From a virus: a stretch of DNA of 24,055 bases. The position numbers and the translations under genes are program-made. The notes beneath the pieces are model-generated. The model saw only the letters and a program-made list of their open reading frames with translations, had not been told where the DNA came from and ran no database searches. Positions 7,162-15,085 of this stretch are shown here, one piece after another (the first letter of the stretch is position 1; each line of letters opens with the position of its first letter). Location of the stretch: positions 1 through 24,055 of the IMG/VR virus record IMGVR_UViG_3300017971_000759; one strand, 5' to 3'.

Positions 7162-8067
7162 TCAACTCGGGTTATTCCCGTACACCCATCGCCAATCGCT
7201 CCAGCCATAGCTGTACCGCATATACCCTCGGAACCTGGCCTCCAAGCGGAAATCGCTGGTCGGATCCATCTCGAACTCCAACGGTATCCGATCGAACCAG
7301 TTCAGATACAGCTTCGCCAGCCCGCTATCAACCAGCCACCACGCGTTGGCGTCCGTCAGATAGTCCCACACGATCACCTTCCGCAGCTTGCTGCGCACAA
7401 AGTTGGCGTGATAATCGGCCGTGTCCGGCTTGTTCATCGTCTCAAAGATCGCCCAGGCCGATTCCTCCAGTTCTGGCGGCACCACCAACGCATCTGGATT
7501 CACTTGCACCAGCTCGCCCCGGTCGTCCGGATACTCCCGCATCAGCCGCCGCACCGTCACCACGTTATCATAAGACAGCGCATAGGTCCCATAGTTGTCG
7601 TGCGTGTCGCCGCTGTGTTCCGGCGAGAGCGGGTGAGAATCGTTGCACAGACTCACCCCATCGCCCCCGGTATAGCTGCTCGAGAAGGCGTTGTTGAACA
7701 CGCTCGCTGCGTGCTTTTCCCGCGTTCTCATCGCCGTCAACGCCAACTGCCGCGGCCGCTTGCTGATGATGTTGTACTGGTCATCGTCCACCAGCTTCCG
7801 CTCCACCTTAAAGCCCTTCACATACTCCACGTGGGTATAGGTCGTCTTGTAGAGCTGATCAAAGTCGTCGTACTCAATCGCCCCCTCGTACTCCTCCCAA
7901 TCGCTCATCCCACCCACACCCAGATCGTGCTCCTGAGGCTTGTCCGAACCGACCACATTGAACAGCATCGGGATCCGACTGGCCTCCGCCAGCGCGTCCC
8001 GCTGCACCTCAAAGATCGCCCTCAGCCCAGGCTCCAACAATTCAGTCCACATCTCCGAAATAGCCAT
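7162..8067 (-). CDS. Major capsid protein, Mu gpT-type
   Basis: A 301-residue protein starting at the second of two ATGs (8065-8067), 5 nt after GGAGG. The stretch YDDFDQLYKTTYTHVEYVKG, then ERKLVDDDQYNIISKRP, then AASVFNNAF...DGVSLCNDSHPLSP follows the layout of the Mu-like major head subunit (gpT) family, which adopts the HK97 fold. The length matches that family without an N-terminal delta domain, so no proteolytic prohead maturation is required in principle. It is preceded by decoration-like and scaffold genes, the usual order. It assembles into the icosahedral shell. A strong ribosome site fits high expression. Confidence 0.88.
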   Translation of the reverse strand: MAISEMWTELLEPGLRAIFEVQRDALAEASRIPMLFNVVGSDKPQEHDLGVGGMSDWEEYEGAIEYDDFDQLYKTTYTHVEYVKGFKVERKLVDDDQYNIISKRPRQLALTAMRTREKHAASVFNNAFSSSYTGGDGVSLCNDSHPLSPEHSGDTHDNYGTYALSYDNVVTVRRLMREYPDDRGELVQVNPDALVVPPELEESAWAIFETMNKPDTADYHANFVRSKLRKVIVWDYLTDANAWWLVDSGLAKLYLNWFDRIPLEFEMDPTSDFRLEARFRGYMRYSYGWSDWRWVYGNNPS

Positions 8068-8100
8068 CATTACCTCCTACGTAACGCATTATTCTACTCC

Positions 8101-8134
8101 GTCATTGCGAGGAGCGCAGCGACGAAGCAATCTC
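8101..8134. repeat. Dispersed repeat family A copy
   Basis: A 34-bp copy between the capsid and decoration-like genes. It ends exactly one base before the stop codon (TAG, 8135-8137) of the decoration-like gene. Confidence 0.85.
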
Positions 8135-8587
8135 CTAAGCATTCCCAAACGTAGTGTCCGAAAACACCACATAGGCCAGCACGTTCCCATCGTCGTCGGT
8201 GCCCGAATCCACCAGGGTCATAGACCCGTTGCTGATGTCGTCAGCATCAATGGTGTTCTCATCCGCCACGTCAATGGTCTTCGTGTACCCCACCTTAGCC
8301 GTGGTAGATGAGGCATCCATGCTACACCGCCACACCTGATTCCGGGTGATGATCGCGCAATACAACTCATCATCGTTACTCACCGCGTCGGTCTTCGTCT
8401 CCTGCACGATCACACTCACCTCATCAATGCTGCCCGACACCTTGTCCGCCCGGCCGTTGGAATCAATCAGGCACAGATCCCCGGCCACATAGCCACTGGC
8501 ATCCGCCACCATCGCGAAATCCCGGATCACCGGCGTCGCATTGCTGCCATCCAACATATACGCAAACTCAAACCCTCGACTAGCCAT
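8135..8587 (-). CDS. Capsid decoration-like small head protein
   Basis: A 150-residue protein starting at ATG 8585-8587, 5 nt after AGGAGG; an in-frame ATG 3 nt earlier is less well spaced. The sequence is beta-rich (ASGYVAGDLCLIDSNGRADK, DELYCAIITRNQVWR, GNVLAYVVFSDTTFG), with Asp-rich loops and no signal. Its place directly before the major capsid gene and after the scaffold is where decoration or head-stabilising proteins (lambda gpD-like or DUF2190-like) usually lie. Family membership is inferred from position and beta pattern, not from a decisive motif. Confidence 0.75.
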   Translation of the reverse strand: MASRGFEFAYMLDGSNATPVIRDFAMVADASGYVAGDLCLIDSNGRADKVSGSIDEVSVIVQETKTDAVSNDDELYCAIITRNQVWRCSMDASSTTAKVGYTKTIDVADENTIDADDISNGSMTLVDSGTDDDGNVLAYVVFSDTTFGNA

Positions 8588-8607
8588 CATACCTCCTTCA
8601 TCATATC

Positions 8608-8683
8608 GTCATTCCGAGTGAGCGAAGCGAATCGAGGAATCTCACCCTCCACTTCGTCATCCCGAGCGAAGCCGAGGAATCTC
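8608..8683. repeat. Two dispersed repeats, family C
   Basis: Two copies of GTCATTCCGAG...GAGGAATCTC (8608-8643 and 8656-8683) lie head to tail between the decoration-like and scaffold genes. The last bases of the second copy overlap the scaffold TGA stop (8682-8684). Confidence 0.85.
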
Positions 8684-9347
8684 ATTCCCCCTTCTTCTTC
8701 GCCTTCTGATACTGCTCATCCGTCAAACCCATTTTCCGCGCTATCGCCCTTTCCTCTTCGGAAAGCTCCGGAGCCCGCTCACCTGGACCCTGGCCACCGC
8801 CCGCACCTCCGTCCAGGCCCGGCGCTCGCCGCTTATCGCTCATCGGCAACCGCCCCGCCTCCACCAGCGCCTTGACCGCATCCTCCACCCCGGTCACCTG
8901 GCCATCCTCGCCGATCTCCACCCCGCTCAGATCTGCCAGCGCGAACGCATCCTCTGGATGCGCCGCCCCCGCCTGAGCCGCCGCCGCCACAAAGGCCGCC
9001 TTGATCAGCCGATCGTTGGCCTCCACCAGGGCTTGATCTCGTTCCGCTTCCAGGTCCGCCGCCCGTTTCTGCGCCTTCTCCAACTCTGACATCTGCTCAG
9101 CCTTCAGAGCATCCAACTCATCCTTGGCCTTCTTCAGATCGTCATAGTCACCGTACTTCTGGCGCTCCCGAGCCAACCGCTCCTGTATGATGCGATCCAA
9201 TTCCGCCTGCGTAAAAACGCGCGTCTCCTCCCCACCAGACTGTTCACCGCCGCCCGTCGCGTTAGTTCCACTGTCCACTACCTGAGTACCACTACTCATC
9301 TCCTGTGTACCACTGTCCACTGCCTGAGTATTGCTATCCGTTCCCAT
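8682..9347 (-). CDS. Capsid scaffold protein, coiled-coil
   Basis: A 221-residue protein starting at ATG 9345-9347 with GGAGGTGTTAGAG upstream. The N-terminal 45 residues are Ser/Gly/Gln-rich with three near repeats (AVDSGTQEM, SSGTQVVDSGT). Residues about 50-120 form a long charged coiled coil (TQAELDRIIQERLARERQKY, then KAKDELDALKAEQMSELEKA). A helical C-terminal section follows with a KR-rich end. This layout (disordered start, coiled coil, basic tail) is that of the Gp20/DUF4355 scaffold type lying just before the capsid gene. It is expected to guide procapsid assembly and to be lost from the mature particle. Family C repeat sequence supplies its stop codon. Confidence 0.82.
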   Translation of the reverse strand: MGTDSNTQAVDSGTQEMSSGTQVVDSGTNATGGGEQSGGEETRVFTQAELDRIIQERLARERQKYGDYDDLKKAKDELDALKAEQMSELEKAQKRAADLEAERDQALVEANDRLIKAAFVAAAAQAGAAHPEDAFALADLSGVEIGEDGQVTGVEDAVKALVEAGRLPMSDKRRAPGLDGGAGGGQGPGERAPELSEEERAIARKMGLTDEQYQKAKKKGE

Positions 9348-9421
9348 CTCTAACACCTCCACATTTTAACCGTATGCGTTACGTAATTTTTCCGCACTTC
9401 CGCTATTCCGCGCTCCCGATT

Positions 9422-9631
9422 TTATACCAACACACCAGAATAATCCGGCGCTTCACTAACCACCATCACCGCCTCCGCCGGAGCATCGCAAAACGAACAC
9501 CCCTTCACATCCGCATCCGTCTCCGAGCGCACCTGCCACTGCGTCCCACACACCTGACAGATCGCCACCCGCCCCGTCACCGCCGGAGCCTCATCCTCCG
9601 CCCCACACATCCTCTCAGAACACCTCGCCAT
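9422..9631 (-). CDS. Small zinc-ribbon protein in head gene cluster
   Basis: A 69-residue protein from ATG 9629-9631 (weak site GGCGCGG upstream); the longer open frame overlaps the head morphogenesis gene and starts in a dispersed repeat. It carries CQVCG and CSFC pairs 15-20 residues apart, a rubredoxin-like zinc ribbon, plus an early Cys pair (RCSERMC). Similar small ribbons appear in phage head modules, but their function is not known. It lies between the head morphogenesis gene and the scaffold gene in the same orientation. Confidence 0.65.
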   Translation of the reverse strand: MARCSERMCGAEDEAPAVTGRVAICQVCGTQWQVRSETDADVKGCSFCDAPAEAVMVVSEAPDYSGVLV

Positions 9632-9666
9632 TTCCGCGCCTTCCGCTATTCCGCCTTTCCGCGTTC

Positions 9667-10662
9667 CTACCGTCCACTCCGAGCCCCCGCCGGATGAATC
9701 TCCATCCTCACCCGCGCCTTCCACATCCTCAACTCCTCCCGCAGCCGCTTCACCTCATCCGTATCCGCCGCCCTCACCCGCACATCCGGCATCGCCCCCA
9801 AATCCGCCAACTTCCGCTTGATCTCATCCACCTGCCCCTGAGCCTCCGCCCTGGCCGCCAACTCCGCCTGCGCCGCCTCCTCCATCTCCCGCGTCAGATC
9901 ATCCCCCACATCCTCTGCCCGGATCAATACCTGCGACGTCCTACAATACCAATGAAACGGTGGATCCCTCATCTTGTCCGCAAACCGTGGCGTCCCCGTC
10001 AGAACAAAATCCTCTTCCATCCCCACTATCTGACCGTGGGCACGCAGACAACAGTCCGTTGTCCGCTCATCAATCGCCGCCACCGCCTGCCGCCTGAAAT
10101 CAATCCCCGTCCGTTCCGCTGCCCGCCCCACCCCCAACACCCGGCTCATCACCGCCGTAACCACCAACCACCGCGCCGCCTCTTGCACCACCTGCCCCGG
10201 ATATAGAATCCCCACCCGAGTATCATCCCCCAACACCAGCGCCGCCGGGCCCTCCCCCGCCACAATCGCCCGCGTCCTCACAATTTGCCCATCTACCACC
10301 GTCAGCACCGCATCCCTGGCCCCCACAACGATCTCCGGCGACACCACCGGCACATACTCCACCCCATAGGCTTCCAACTCCGCCCCCGCCTGCTCCTCCC
10401 CAATCGTCACCGCCTGCCGCAACGCCTCATTGACCCCCGCCTCCACGTCCCGCCGCAAAGCAGCCAACACCTCATTCACCTCCAGCGGCAACGCCAACCC
10501 ACCATTTCGATACACATCCCGCAACGCCCGATGCGCCACTCGATATGCCGCCAGGACCACCCCCCGAGGATGCTCCTCCGTCCCCAACCGCCCAAACAAC
10601 CGCCGCAACCGCCGCGTCGTATATTCCGCCGCCCTAACCGCCGCCAAATGCCCGTCAACCAT
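9667..10662 (-). CDS. Head morphogenesis protein, SPP1 gp7 / Mu F-type
   Basis: A 331-residue protein. The first two thirds are helical; residues about 198-250 carry the family signature: AIDERTTDCCLRAHGQIVGM followed by PPFHWYCRTSQ, matching the 'DerTt..Cr..hG......ppfHp.CRc' motif of Phage_Mu_F-type minor head proteins. A charged coiled coil ends it (EMEEAAQAELAARAEAQGQV). It follows the portal gene directly, the order seen in SPP1 and related phages, where this protein associates with the portal and a few copies enter the head. Start choice (ATG 10660-10662) has only a weak ribosome site, so a slightly later start is possible. Confidence 0.85.
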   Translation of the reverse strand: MVDGHLAAVRAAEYTTRRLRRLFGRLGTEEHPRGVVLAAYRVAHRALRDVYRNGGLALPLEVNEVLAALRRDVEAGVNEALRQAVTIGEEQAGAELEAYGVEYVPVVSPEIVVGARDAVLTVVDGQIVRTRAIVAGEGPAALVLGDDTRVGILYPGQVVQEAARWLVVTAVMSRVLGVGRAAERTGIDFRRQAVAAIDERTTDCCLRAHGQIVGMEEDFVLTGTPRFADKMRDPPFHWYCRTSQVLIRAEDVGDDLTREMEEAAQAELAARAEAQGQVDEIKRKLADLGAMPDVRVRAADTDEVKRLREELRMWKARVRMEIHPAGARSGR

Positions 10663-10681
10663 CCGCTAATCCTGCCAATCC

Positions 10682-10740
10682 GTCATTCCGAGCGACCGAA
10701 GGGAGTCGAGGAATCTCTAATCTCCAATCTCTAATCTCCA
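10682..10740. repeat. Dispersed repeat family C plus CTAATCTCC tract
   Basis: A 36-bp GTCATTCCGAGCGACC...GGAATCTC copy followed by tandem TAATCTCCAATCTC words that run to the end of the portal gene. The same tract type occurs at 17999-18065 and 23871-23895. Confidence 0.85.
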
Positions 10741-12173
10741 CTCTCCCCCACCCCCAACCCCCGCCGCGCCAAATCCATCATCGCCTGCCGCCCCTGAACC
10801 TCATCCGACCCCTTCATCTTCTCCACCTGCTCTGGCCCATACCCCGCCTCTAGCCAAATCTGCTCCTGCGGCACCCCCAATTTCTCCCGCTTCACCGCCA
10901 ACGCTTCCAAATGCTCCTTCTCATTCCGCGTCTCCGCATCCGCCCACAGCGTCTCAACCGTTTGCTCCTCATCCAGCTCCGGACCCTCCCCAAACGTATT
11001 CCAGATCCGCCGGGCCACCTGGATCGCATCCTCCCATGCGTTCCCAAAGCTCACATGCCGGTCCTTCGCTTTCGCCACCAACCCCGCCTCTTCCTGCTTC
11101 AGCGTCCCCTCCGCTGCCCGCTGCCGCGAGATCTGAAAATACGAGATCGGCGTCCGCGTCACCTTCGCAATCCGCAACTCAAACGAATCCACCAACCGGA
11201 TCATCGGATCCAGGTCCTCGCCCGGGAAAAACCCCACTGCTGCCCCGTTATCCCCCCCTGGCGGCCGCTTCGTGTAAACCCACGTCCCCGCTGACAATTC
11301 CAGCGAACTGGGATCGTCCCCGATCATCCAATAAATCCGAAAAGCTGTCGTATCCGCCGCCGCCAACAAATCAATGATGCTCTTATTCAACGCATTCTGT
11401 AGCGGCACCACATTCCGCAACTCCGATTGCCCGTAATTGTACCCCTCGTCCTTATTGCGAAAATGCACCACCGGCACCCCCAGCGGCTCTCCTCCCTCTG
11501 CCCCATCCCGCGTCCACCACAGCGGCCAGCCCTCATCCCCCTCCTCATACCGCTGCCAATTCCCCTCAAATTCATCCTCCCGGCTCACATACTTCTCAAT
11601 CCGATTCGGATGATACAAATTCAACCGCCGCACCTTGCCCGCATCCGGACCCTGCTCCACCCGCCACCGCTTCGATGCAAACAGCGGCACCCGCCGCCGC
11701 TCCGGATCGTAATGAATTTTTACCCCCTCCGTCCCATCGTACCCCAGCTCATACGAGAACCGCAGCCGCTCCTCCTCGTTGTCCCACTCCACCATCACAT
11801 ACGCATCCCCATCCCGCACCGCCGCCAGATGCACTATCCCTTGCACCCCATCCATCCGCGCCTGCTTCCACCAATCCCATATTATTTGAGATTGCCCCCC
11901 CGCCTCAAATCCCGTCACCTCCAACCGCTCCGCCAGCGCATCCACCACAATCTGGCAATAATTCGCGTTAAACTCCTCCCCCATCTTGATCTGCAAATAC
12001 CGCCGCTGCCGCTTCGACAACTGCGTATCGTGATCCCCATCGTAATACTCCCGATACGTCCGATACCGCCTCTGCCGCGTCGTATCCTCCGCCGCCAACC
12101 AATCCAAAAACGACGCCTGGACCTTATCCACCGTCTCCCGAGCTGGCACCACACTCGTCGCATAAGTCGTCAT
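10731..12173 (-). CDS. Portal protein, SPP1 gp6-type
   Basis: A 480-residue protein. Order of recognised segments: an N-terminal RYRTYREYYDGDH and NANYCQIVVDALAERLEVTG; a central barrel region with VVHFRNKDEGYNYGQSEL and NVVPLQNALNKSIIDLLAA; and a C-terminal helical crown with RTPISYFQISRQRAAEGTLK. The 'v.f.n......G.Sel..v..lqdalN....d' stretch is the signature of the SPP1 gp6/Phage_prot_Gp6 portal family. Length is usual for it. It forms the dodecameric ring at one capsid vertex, through which the terminase pumps DNA. It lies 45 nt downstream of terL, a gap filled by a family B repeat. Confidence 0.9.
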   Translation of the reverse strand: MTTYATSVVPARETVDKVQASFLDWLAAEDTTRQRRYRTYREYYDGDHDTQLSKRQRRYLQIKMGEEFNANYCQIVVDALAERLEVTGFEAGGQSQIIWDWWKQARMDGVQGIVHLAAVRDGDAYVMVEWDNEEERLRFSYELGYDGTEGVKIHYDPERRRVPLFASKRWRVEQGPDAGKVRRLNLYHPNRIEKYVSREDEFEGNWQRYEEGDEGWPLWWTRDGAEGGEPLGVPVVHFRNKDEGYNYGQSELRNVVPLQNALNKSIIDLLAAADTTAFRIYWMIGDDPSSLELSAGTWVYTKRPPGGDNGAAVGFFPGEDLDPMIRLVDSFELRIAKVTRTPISYFQISRQRAAEGTLKQEEAGLVAKAKDRHVSFGNAWEDAIQVARRIWNTFGEGPELDEEQTVETLWADAETRNEKEHLEALAVKREKLGVPQEQIWLEAGYGPEQVEKMKGSDEVQGRQAMMDLARRGLGVGESGD

Positions 12174-12218
12174 AATCCGCTCAATCCGTTCAATCCGTTC
12201 CCTGAATCCGTTGACAGC
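12174..12218. repeat. Dispersed repeat family B copy
   Basis: A copy of ATCCGCTCAATCCG...CCGTTGACAGC fills the gap between portal and terL. The terL stop codon begins directly at its edge (12219-12221). Confidence 0.85.
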
Positions 12219-13811
12219 TCACGCATACGCCACCACCCCCGGAGGCCCATACTCCTCTTGCGCCAGCATCTGCACCGCCCCACTCACTCCATCCACCTGG
12301 TCATCAAACGTCCCCCTCGGAAACTGAATCGCTTCTGCCAAAAACGCATCGTTCCACAGCCCCCGCACCATATATACCAATCCATCCTGGATCCGGCTTG
12401 ACCACACATTGGCCCGCACTTCCTTATTCCCCACCTCCTTCGGATTCACCCCCACCACCGACCGCGTCGCCAGCGCCCGGTCCCGTTGCAACTCCTGAAA
12501 ATACCCCGCTTGCTGCCCCGCCACCTCAATCCCCTGCACCACATGCATCGGATCCGCCAACATCACCTCCACCATCTGAGGCCGAGCATCCGCCCACGGC
12601 CCCGGCATCCGCGCGATATGCCGGATATAGATCCGCCCGTCTTTCCCGCGCCCCACCCGTCCCCCAACAATCCAATCCGCCCCCTCCCGGCCGCTCACCG
12701 CCAGATCCCAATACCGCACCTCCGTCAAATCCTCTGGCAGCTCCTCCTCATTAATAAGAATAATGTCATACGCCTTAATCAACGCCCCCTCAATCCGCTG
12801 TGGCCGCTGCTGATACAACGCCTCCCACTCATAAGCCCCGATATTCGCCCGGATCCGTTCCAGTGCCCCAATCGGATACTGCTCCGGCCACAACGCCTCC
12901 CCCGCCTCCCTCCCCAACACATCATCCCCATCATTCCGAACACCTATTCCGTCATTCCGAGCGACCATACCAAATCCGTCATTCCGAGCGACCAAAGGGA
13001 GTCGAGGAATCTCCAATCCGTTCCCTTCCGCGCCTTCCGCCTCTCCGCCATTCCGCGATTCCGCCATCGCCCGCAAGCACAACACCTCCCACCAATCCGC
13101 CCCCAGGTCCTCCACCATCCGCTTCAACAACCGCCCCGCCAGATCATCATGATGCCACCTCGTTTGGATCAGCACCATCGCCGCTCCCTCCTCCAGACGA
13201 GTGTAGGCCGTGCTCGTATACCACTCCCAGATCCCATCCCGGATCGCCTTGCTCTCCGCCTCCTTGCGATCCTTGTGAGGATCATCAATAATAAAAAGGT
13301 GGGCTCCCTTACCCGTGATCCCACCCCCAACACCCGAGGCCGCCATCCCCCCGTGATGCCCCGCCAGATTCCAATCCTCCACCGACCGGCTGTCCTCAGC
13401 GAGCTGCACCACCTGCGGTATTCCGGCTTTATCCCCAAACACCGCCCGATACCGCTGATCCGCCATCAAATTCCGTGCCCGCCTCGAGAACCCAAACGCC
13501 AAACTGGCATTATAACTGGCCATAATCACCCGCCGATCCGGATGCCGCCCCAGAAACCAAGGCGGAAACAACACACTCGCCGTCGTGCTCTTCCAATGCC
13601 TCGGCGGCATAAACACCATCAACCGCCCAATCCCCTCCGCCCCCCCTGTCGCCACAAACCGCTCCACCTGCCCCAGCGCCTCACACAACACCTCCAGATG
13701 CCGCGCCCCTGGCCACCCTCGATAAACATACCCCGCAAATTCCCCAAACTCCCGCCGCGCCAACTCCCTCCGCGCCAACTCCGCCCGCGCCTCATCTACT
13801 CCAACACCCAT
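12219..13811 (-). CDS. terL: Terminase large subunit with repeat-derived linker insert
   Basis: A 530-residue protein from ATG 13809-13811; an earlier in-frame start lies deeper in the upstream gene. ATPase: Walker A MPPRHWKST (68-76, Trp in place of the usual Gly), Walker B LFIIDDP (172-178), coupling motif VLIQTRWHHDDLAGRL (213-228). Nuclease: RYWDLAVS, GIEVAGQQAGY and DDQVDGVSGAVQML supply the acidic residues of the RNase H-like fold. Between them, residues about 250-297 (EIPRLPLVARNDGFGMVARN and neighbours) are encoded by dispersed repeats of three families read in frame. It cuts concatemeric DNA and drives it into the procapsid through the portal. It overlaps the upstream gene end by 16 nt. 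The insert lies outside all visible catalytic motifs, so the enzyme may still function. Confidence 0.92.
   Translation of the reverse strand: MGVGVDEARAELARRELARREFGEFAGYVYRGWPGARHLEVLCEALGQVERFVATGGAEGIGRLMVFMPPRHWKSTTASVLFPPWFLGRHPDRRVIMASYNASLAFGFSRRARNLMADQRYRAVFGDKAGIPQVVQLAEDSRSVEDWNLAGHHGGMAASGVGGGITGKGAHLFIIDDPHKDRKEAESKAIRDGIWEWYTSTAYTRLEEGAAMVLIQTRWHHDDLAGRLLKRMVEDLGADWWEVLCLRAMAESRNGGEAEGAEGNGLEIPRLPLVARNDGFGMVARNDGIGVRNDGDDVLGREAGEALWPEQYPIGALERIRANIGAYEWEALYQQRPQRIEGALIKAYDIILINEEELPEDLTEVRYWDLAVSGREGADWIVGGRVGRGKDGRIYIRHIARMPGPWADARPQMVEVMLADPMHVVQGIEVAGQQAGYFQELQRDRALATRSVVGVNPKEVGNKEVRANVWSSRIQDGLVYMVRGLWNDAFLAEAIQFPRGTFDDQVDGVSGAVQMLAQEEYGPPGVVAYA
12930..13068. repeat. Composite repeat island inside terL
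   Basis: From left to right on the plus strand: a fragment CATTCCGAACACC, a truncated family C copy (12951-12967), a full family C copy (12978-13013), family B words (CCAATCCGTTCCC), then a family D tract (TTCCGCGCCTTCCGCC..., 13021-13068). The minus strand stays open through all of it and reads as part of TerL. Confidence 0.85.
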
Positions 13812-14362
13812 ACCGCCACCACCGGCCCCGGATACATCACCCCACAAGATACATGTTGTCTAAAAAACTCCTCCGGAAAGTCCACCACGACCCGATACCT
13901 CGCCTCCTCCAACCAGATCGTATCAGCCTCAACCACCGGCTCTTCCAATACCCGAACCGCCAACTCCAACGCCTCCGGCTCCGATTCCAACGCCCAATAA
14001 TGCTGAATCCCATCACGGATCCCCAATCGAAACCAACCCGCCGACGTCAAATAACCCGTGTCTGTAACCCGAACCTCCAAAAACCGGCCACAATCAGGCA
14101 CAAAGACCAGCAACGTCTTCCCCGCCCACTGAGGCCAATACGGGACATCCCATTCATACAGACACTCACCGTTCCTGTCCTTCCTGCAATCGTTCACCGC
14201 AACAGTGGGAGCCGCCAGATCCAACCGCTCCCCATTCCGCATCACATCCCCATTCTGAAACGCCGGAGGCCCATAAGACGTCGCCAACCCAATCAAATCA
14301 GGCGGACGAACCGGAAAGGCCACCCCCAGGCTGAGAAACAACGCCATCAAAAGCTCAGGCAT
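13796..14362 (-). CDS. Double-psi beta-barrel (RlpA-like) secreted protein
   Basis: A 188-residue protein starting at ATG 14360-14362, with a hydrophobic start (LLMALFLSLGVAFPV) that could be a signal peptide or anchor. Residues 27-50 (ATSYGPPAFQNGDV...) and 97-103 (VRVTDTG) resemble the 'A.wYGp.f.G..ta.G' and 'V.inD.G' strands of RlpA/barwin-type double-psi beta-barrels, which bind or cleave peptidoglycan. Four Cys (C59, C67, C91, C173) could form disulfides outside the cell. It lies between terS and terL and overlaps terL by 16 nt, an unusual place for a secreted wall-active protein. A lysis or entry role is inferred; the fold call is moderate. Confidence 0.72.
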   Translation of the reverse strand: MPELLMALFLSLGVAFPVRPPDLIGLATSYGPPAFQNGDVMRNGERLDLAAPTVAVNDCRKDRNGECLYEWDVPYWPQWAGKTLLVFVPDCGRFLEVRVTDTGYLTSAGWFRLGIRDGIQHYWALESEPEALELAVRVLEEPVVEADTIWLEEARYRVVVDFPEEFFRQHVSCGVMYPGPVVAVWVLE

Positions 14363-14373
14363 ACAGTACCCAC

Positions 14374-14409
14374 GTCATTCCGAGCGACCGAAGGGAGTCG
14401 AGGAATCTC
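14374..14409. repeat. Dispersed repeat family C copy
   Basis: A 36-bp GTCATTCCGAGCGACC...GGAATCTC copy fills the gap between terS and the double-psi beta-barrel gene, almost identical to the copy at 10682. Confidence 0.85.
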
Positions 14410-14413
14410 ACCC

Positions 14414-15001
14414 TCACGTTTTACTCTTCACCCCCGGCACCCCCGCCAATGCCCGCAACTCCTCCGCATCCATCTCCGCCAAATCATCCGGCATCGCCGC
14501 CGCCAAATCCATCCGCTGCCGAGGCAGATAATCTCCCAACATCTCCAACGCCAATTTCCGATCCGAATGAGCCCTCGGATCCGACCTGCACGCCGACTTG
14601 ATCAGCGCCGCATAAATCTCCGCCCGCGCCTTACTCAACGCATTGATCGCCAACTGAGCAATCCGCACCTCCATCGCCGGATTCTCCACCTTCCAATCCC
14701 GGATCACCCGATCGCTCGTCAGCCCCAGCACCTCCACTGCCAACTCATGCTGCGTCTTCGGCCACCTCGACTCCTTTGGCTGTGCTGCCCATACCAAATA
14801 CACCGCCTGTCGCCACGGCCATCCCTCCGCCCGCAACGCCCAATAATCCTCCAGCCACGGAGCCGCGCCCTCACTCGCCTCAAAAACCTTCCGCGCCGCC
14901 TCACTCCGCAACTGCGCCTCATCCAGCGGATTCACCACCCCCTCCATCCCCGGCAGCGCCTCAATATCCAATTCCCCCTCAACCTCTTTCCAATCTACCA
15001 T
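14414..15001 (-). CDS. terS: Terminase small subunit-like protein
   Basis: A 195-residue protein. After an acidic start (DIEALPGMEGVVNPLDEA) comes a helix-turn-helix region, WPWRQAVYLVWAAQPKESRW then HELAVEVLGLTSDRVIRDWK, of the type found in small terminase subunits of the phBC6A51-like group. The rest is helical, with a region (AINALSKARAEIYAALIKSA) suited to oligomer formation. It lies upstream of terL in the same orientation, with one gene between. It should recognise the packaging start site and regulate TerL. No site-specific pac or cos element is identified, but a long hairpin lies 81 nt upstream of the start. Confidence 0.8.
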   Translation of the reverse strand: MVDWKEVEGELDIEALPGMEGVVNPLDEAQLRSEAARKVFEASEGAAPWLEDYWALRAEGWPWRQAVYLVWAAQPKESRWPKTQHELAVEVLGLTSDRVIRDWKVENPAMEVRIAQLAINALSKARAEIYAALIKSACRSDPRAHSDRKLALEMLGDYLPRQRMDLAAAMPDDLAEMDAEELRALAGVPGVKSKT

Positions 15002-15006
15002 TTCCC

Positions 15007-15085
15007 GTCATTCCCAGTGAGCATAGCGAATCAATCGAGGAATCTCCAATCCGTTCAATCCGTTCCCTGAATCCGTTGACAGCTC
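15007..15085. repeat. Dispersed repeats family C and B in tandem
   Basis: A family C copy (15007-15046, with an extra TCAA) is followed at once by a family B copy (15046-15085) whose end touches the long hairpin element. Confidence 0.8.
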
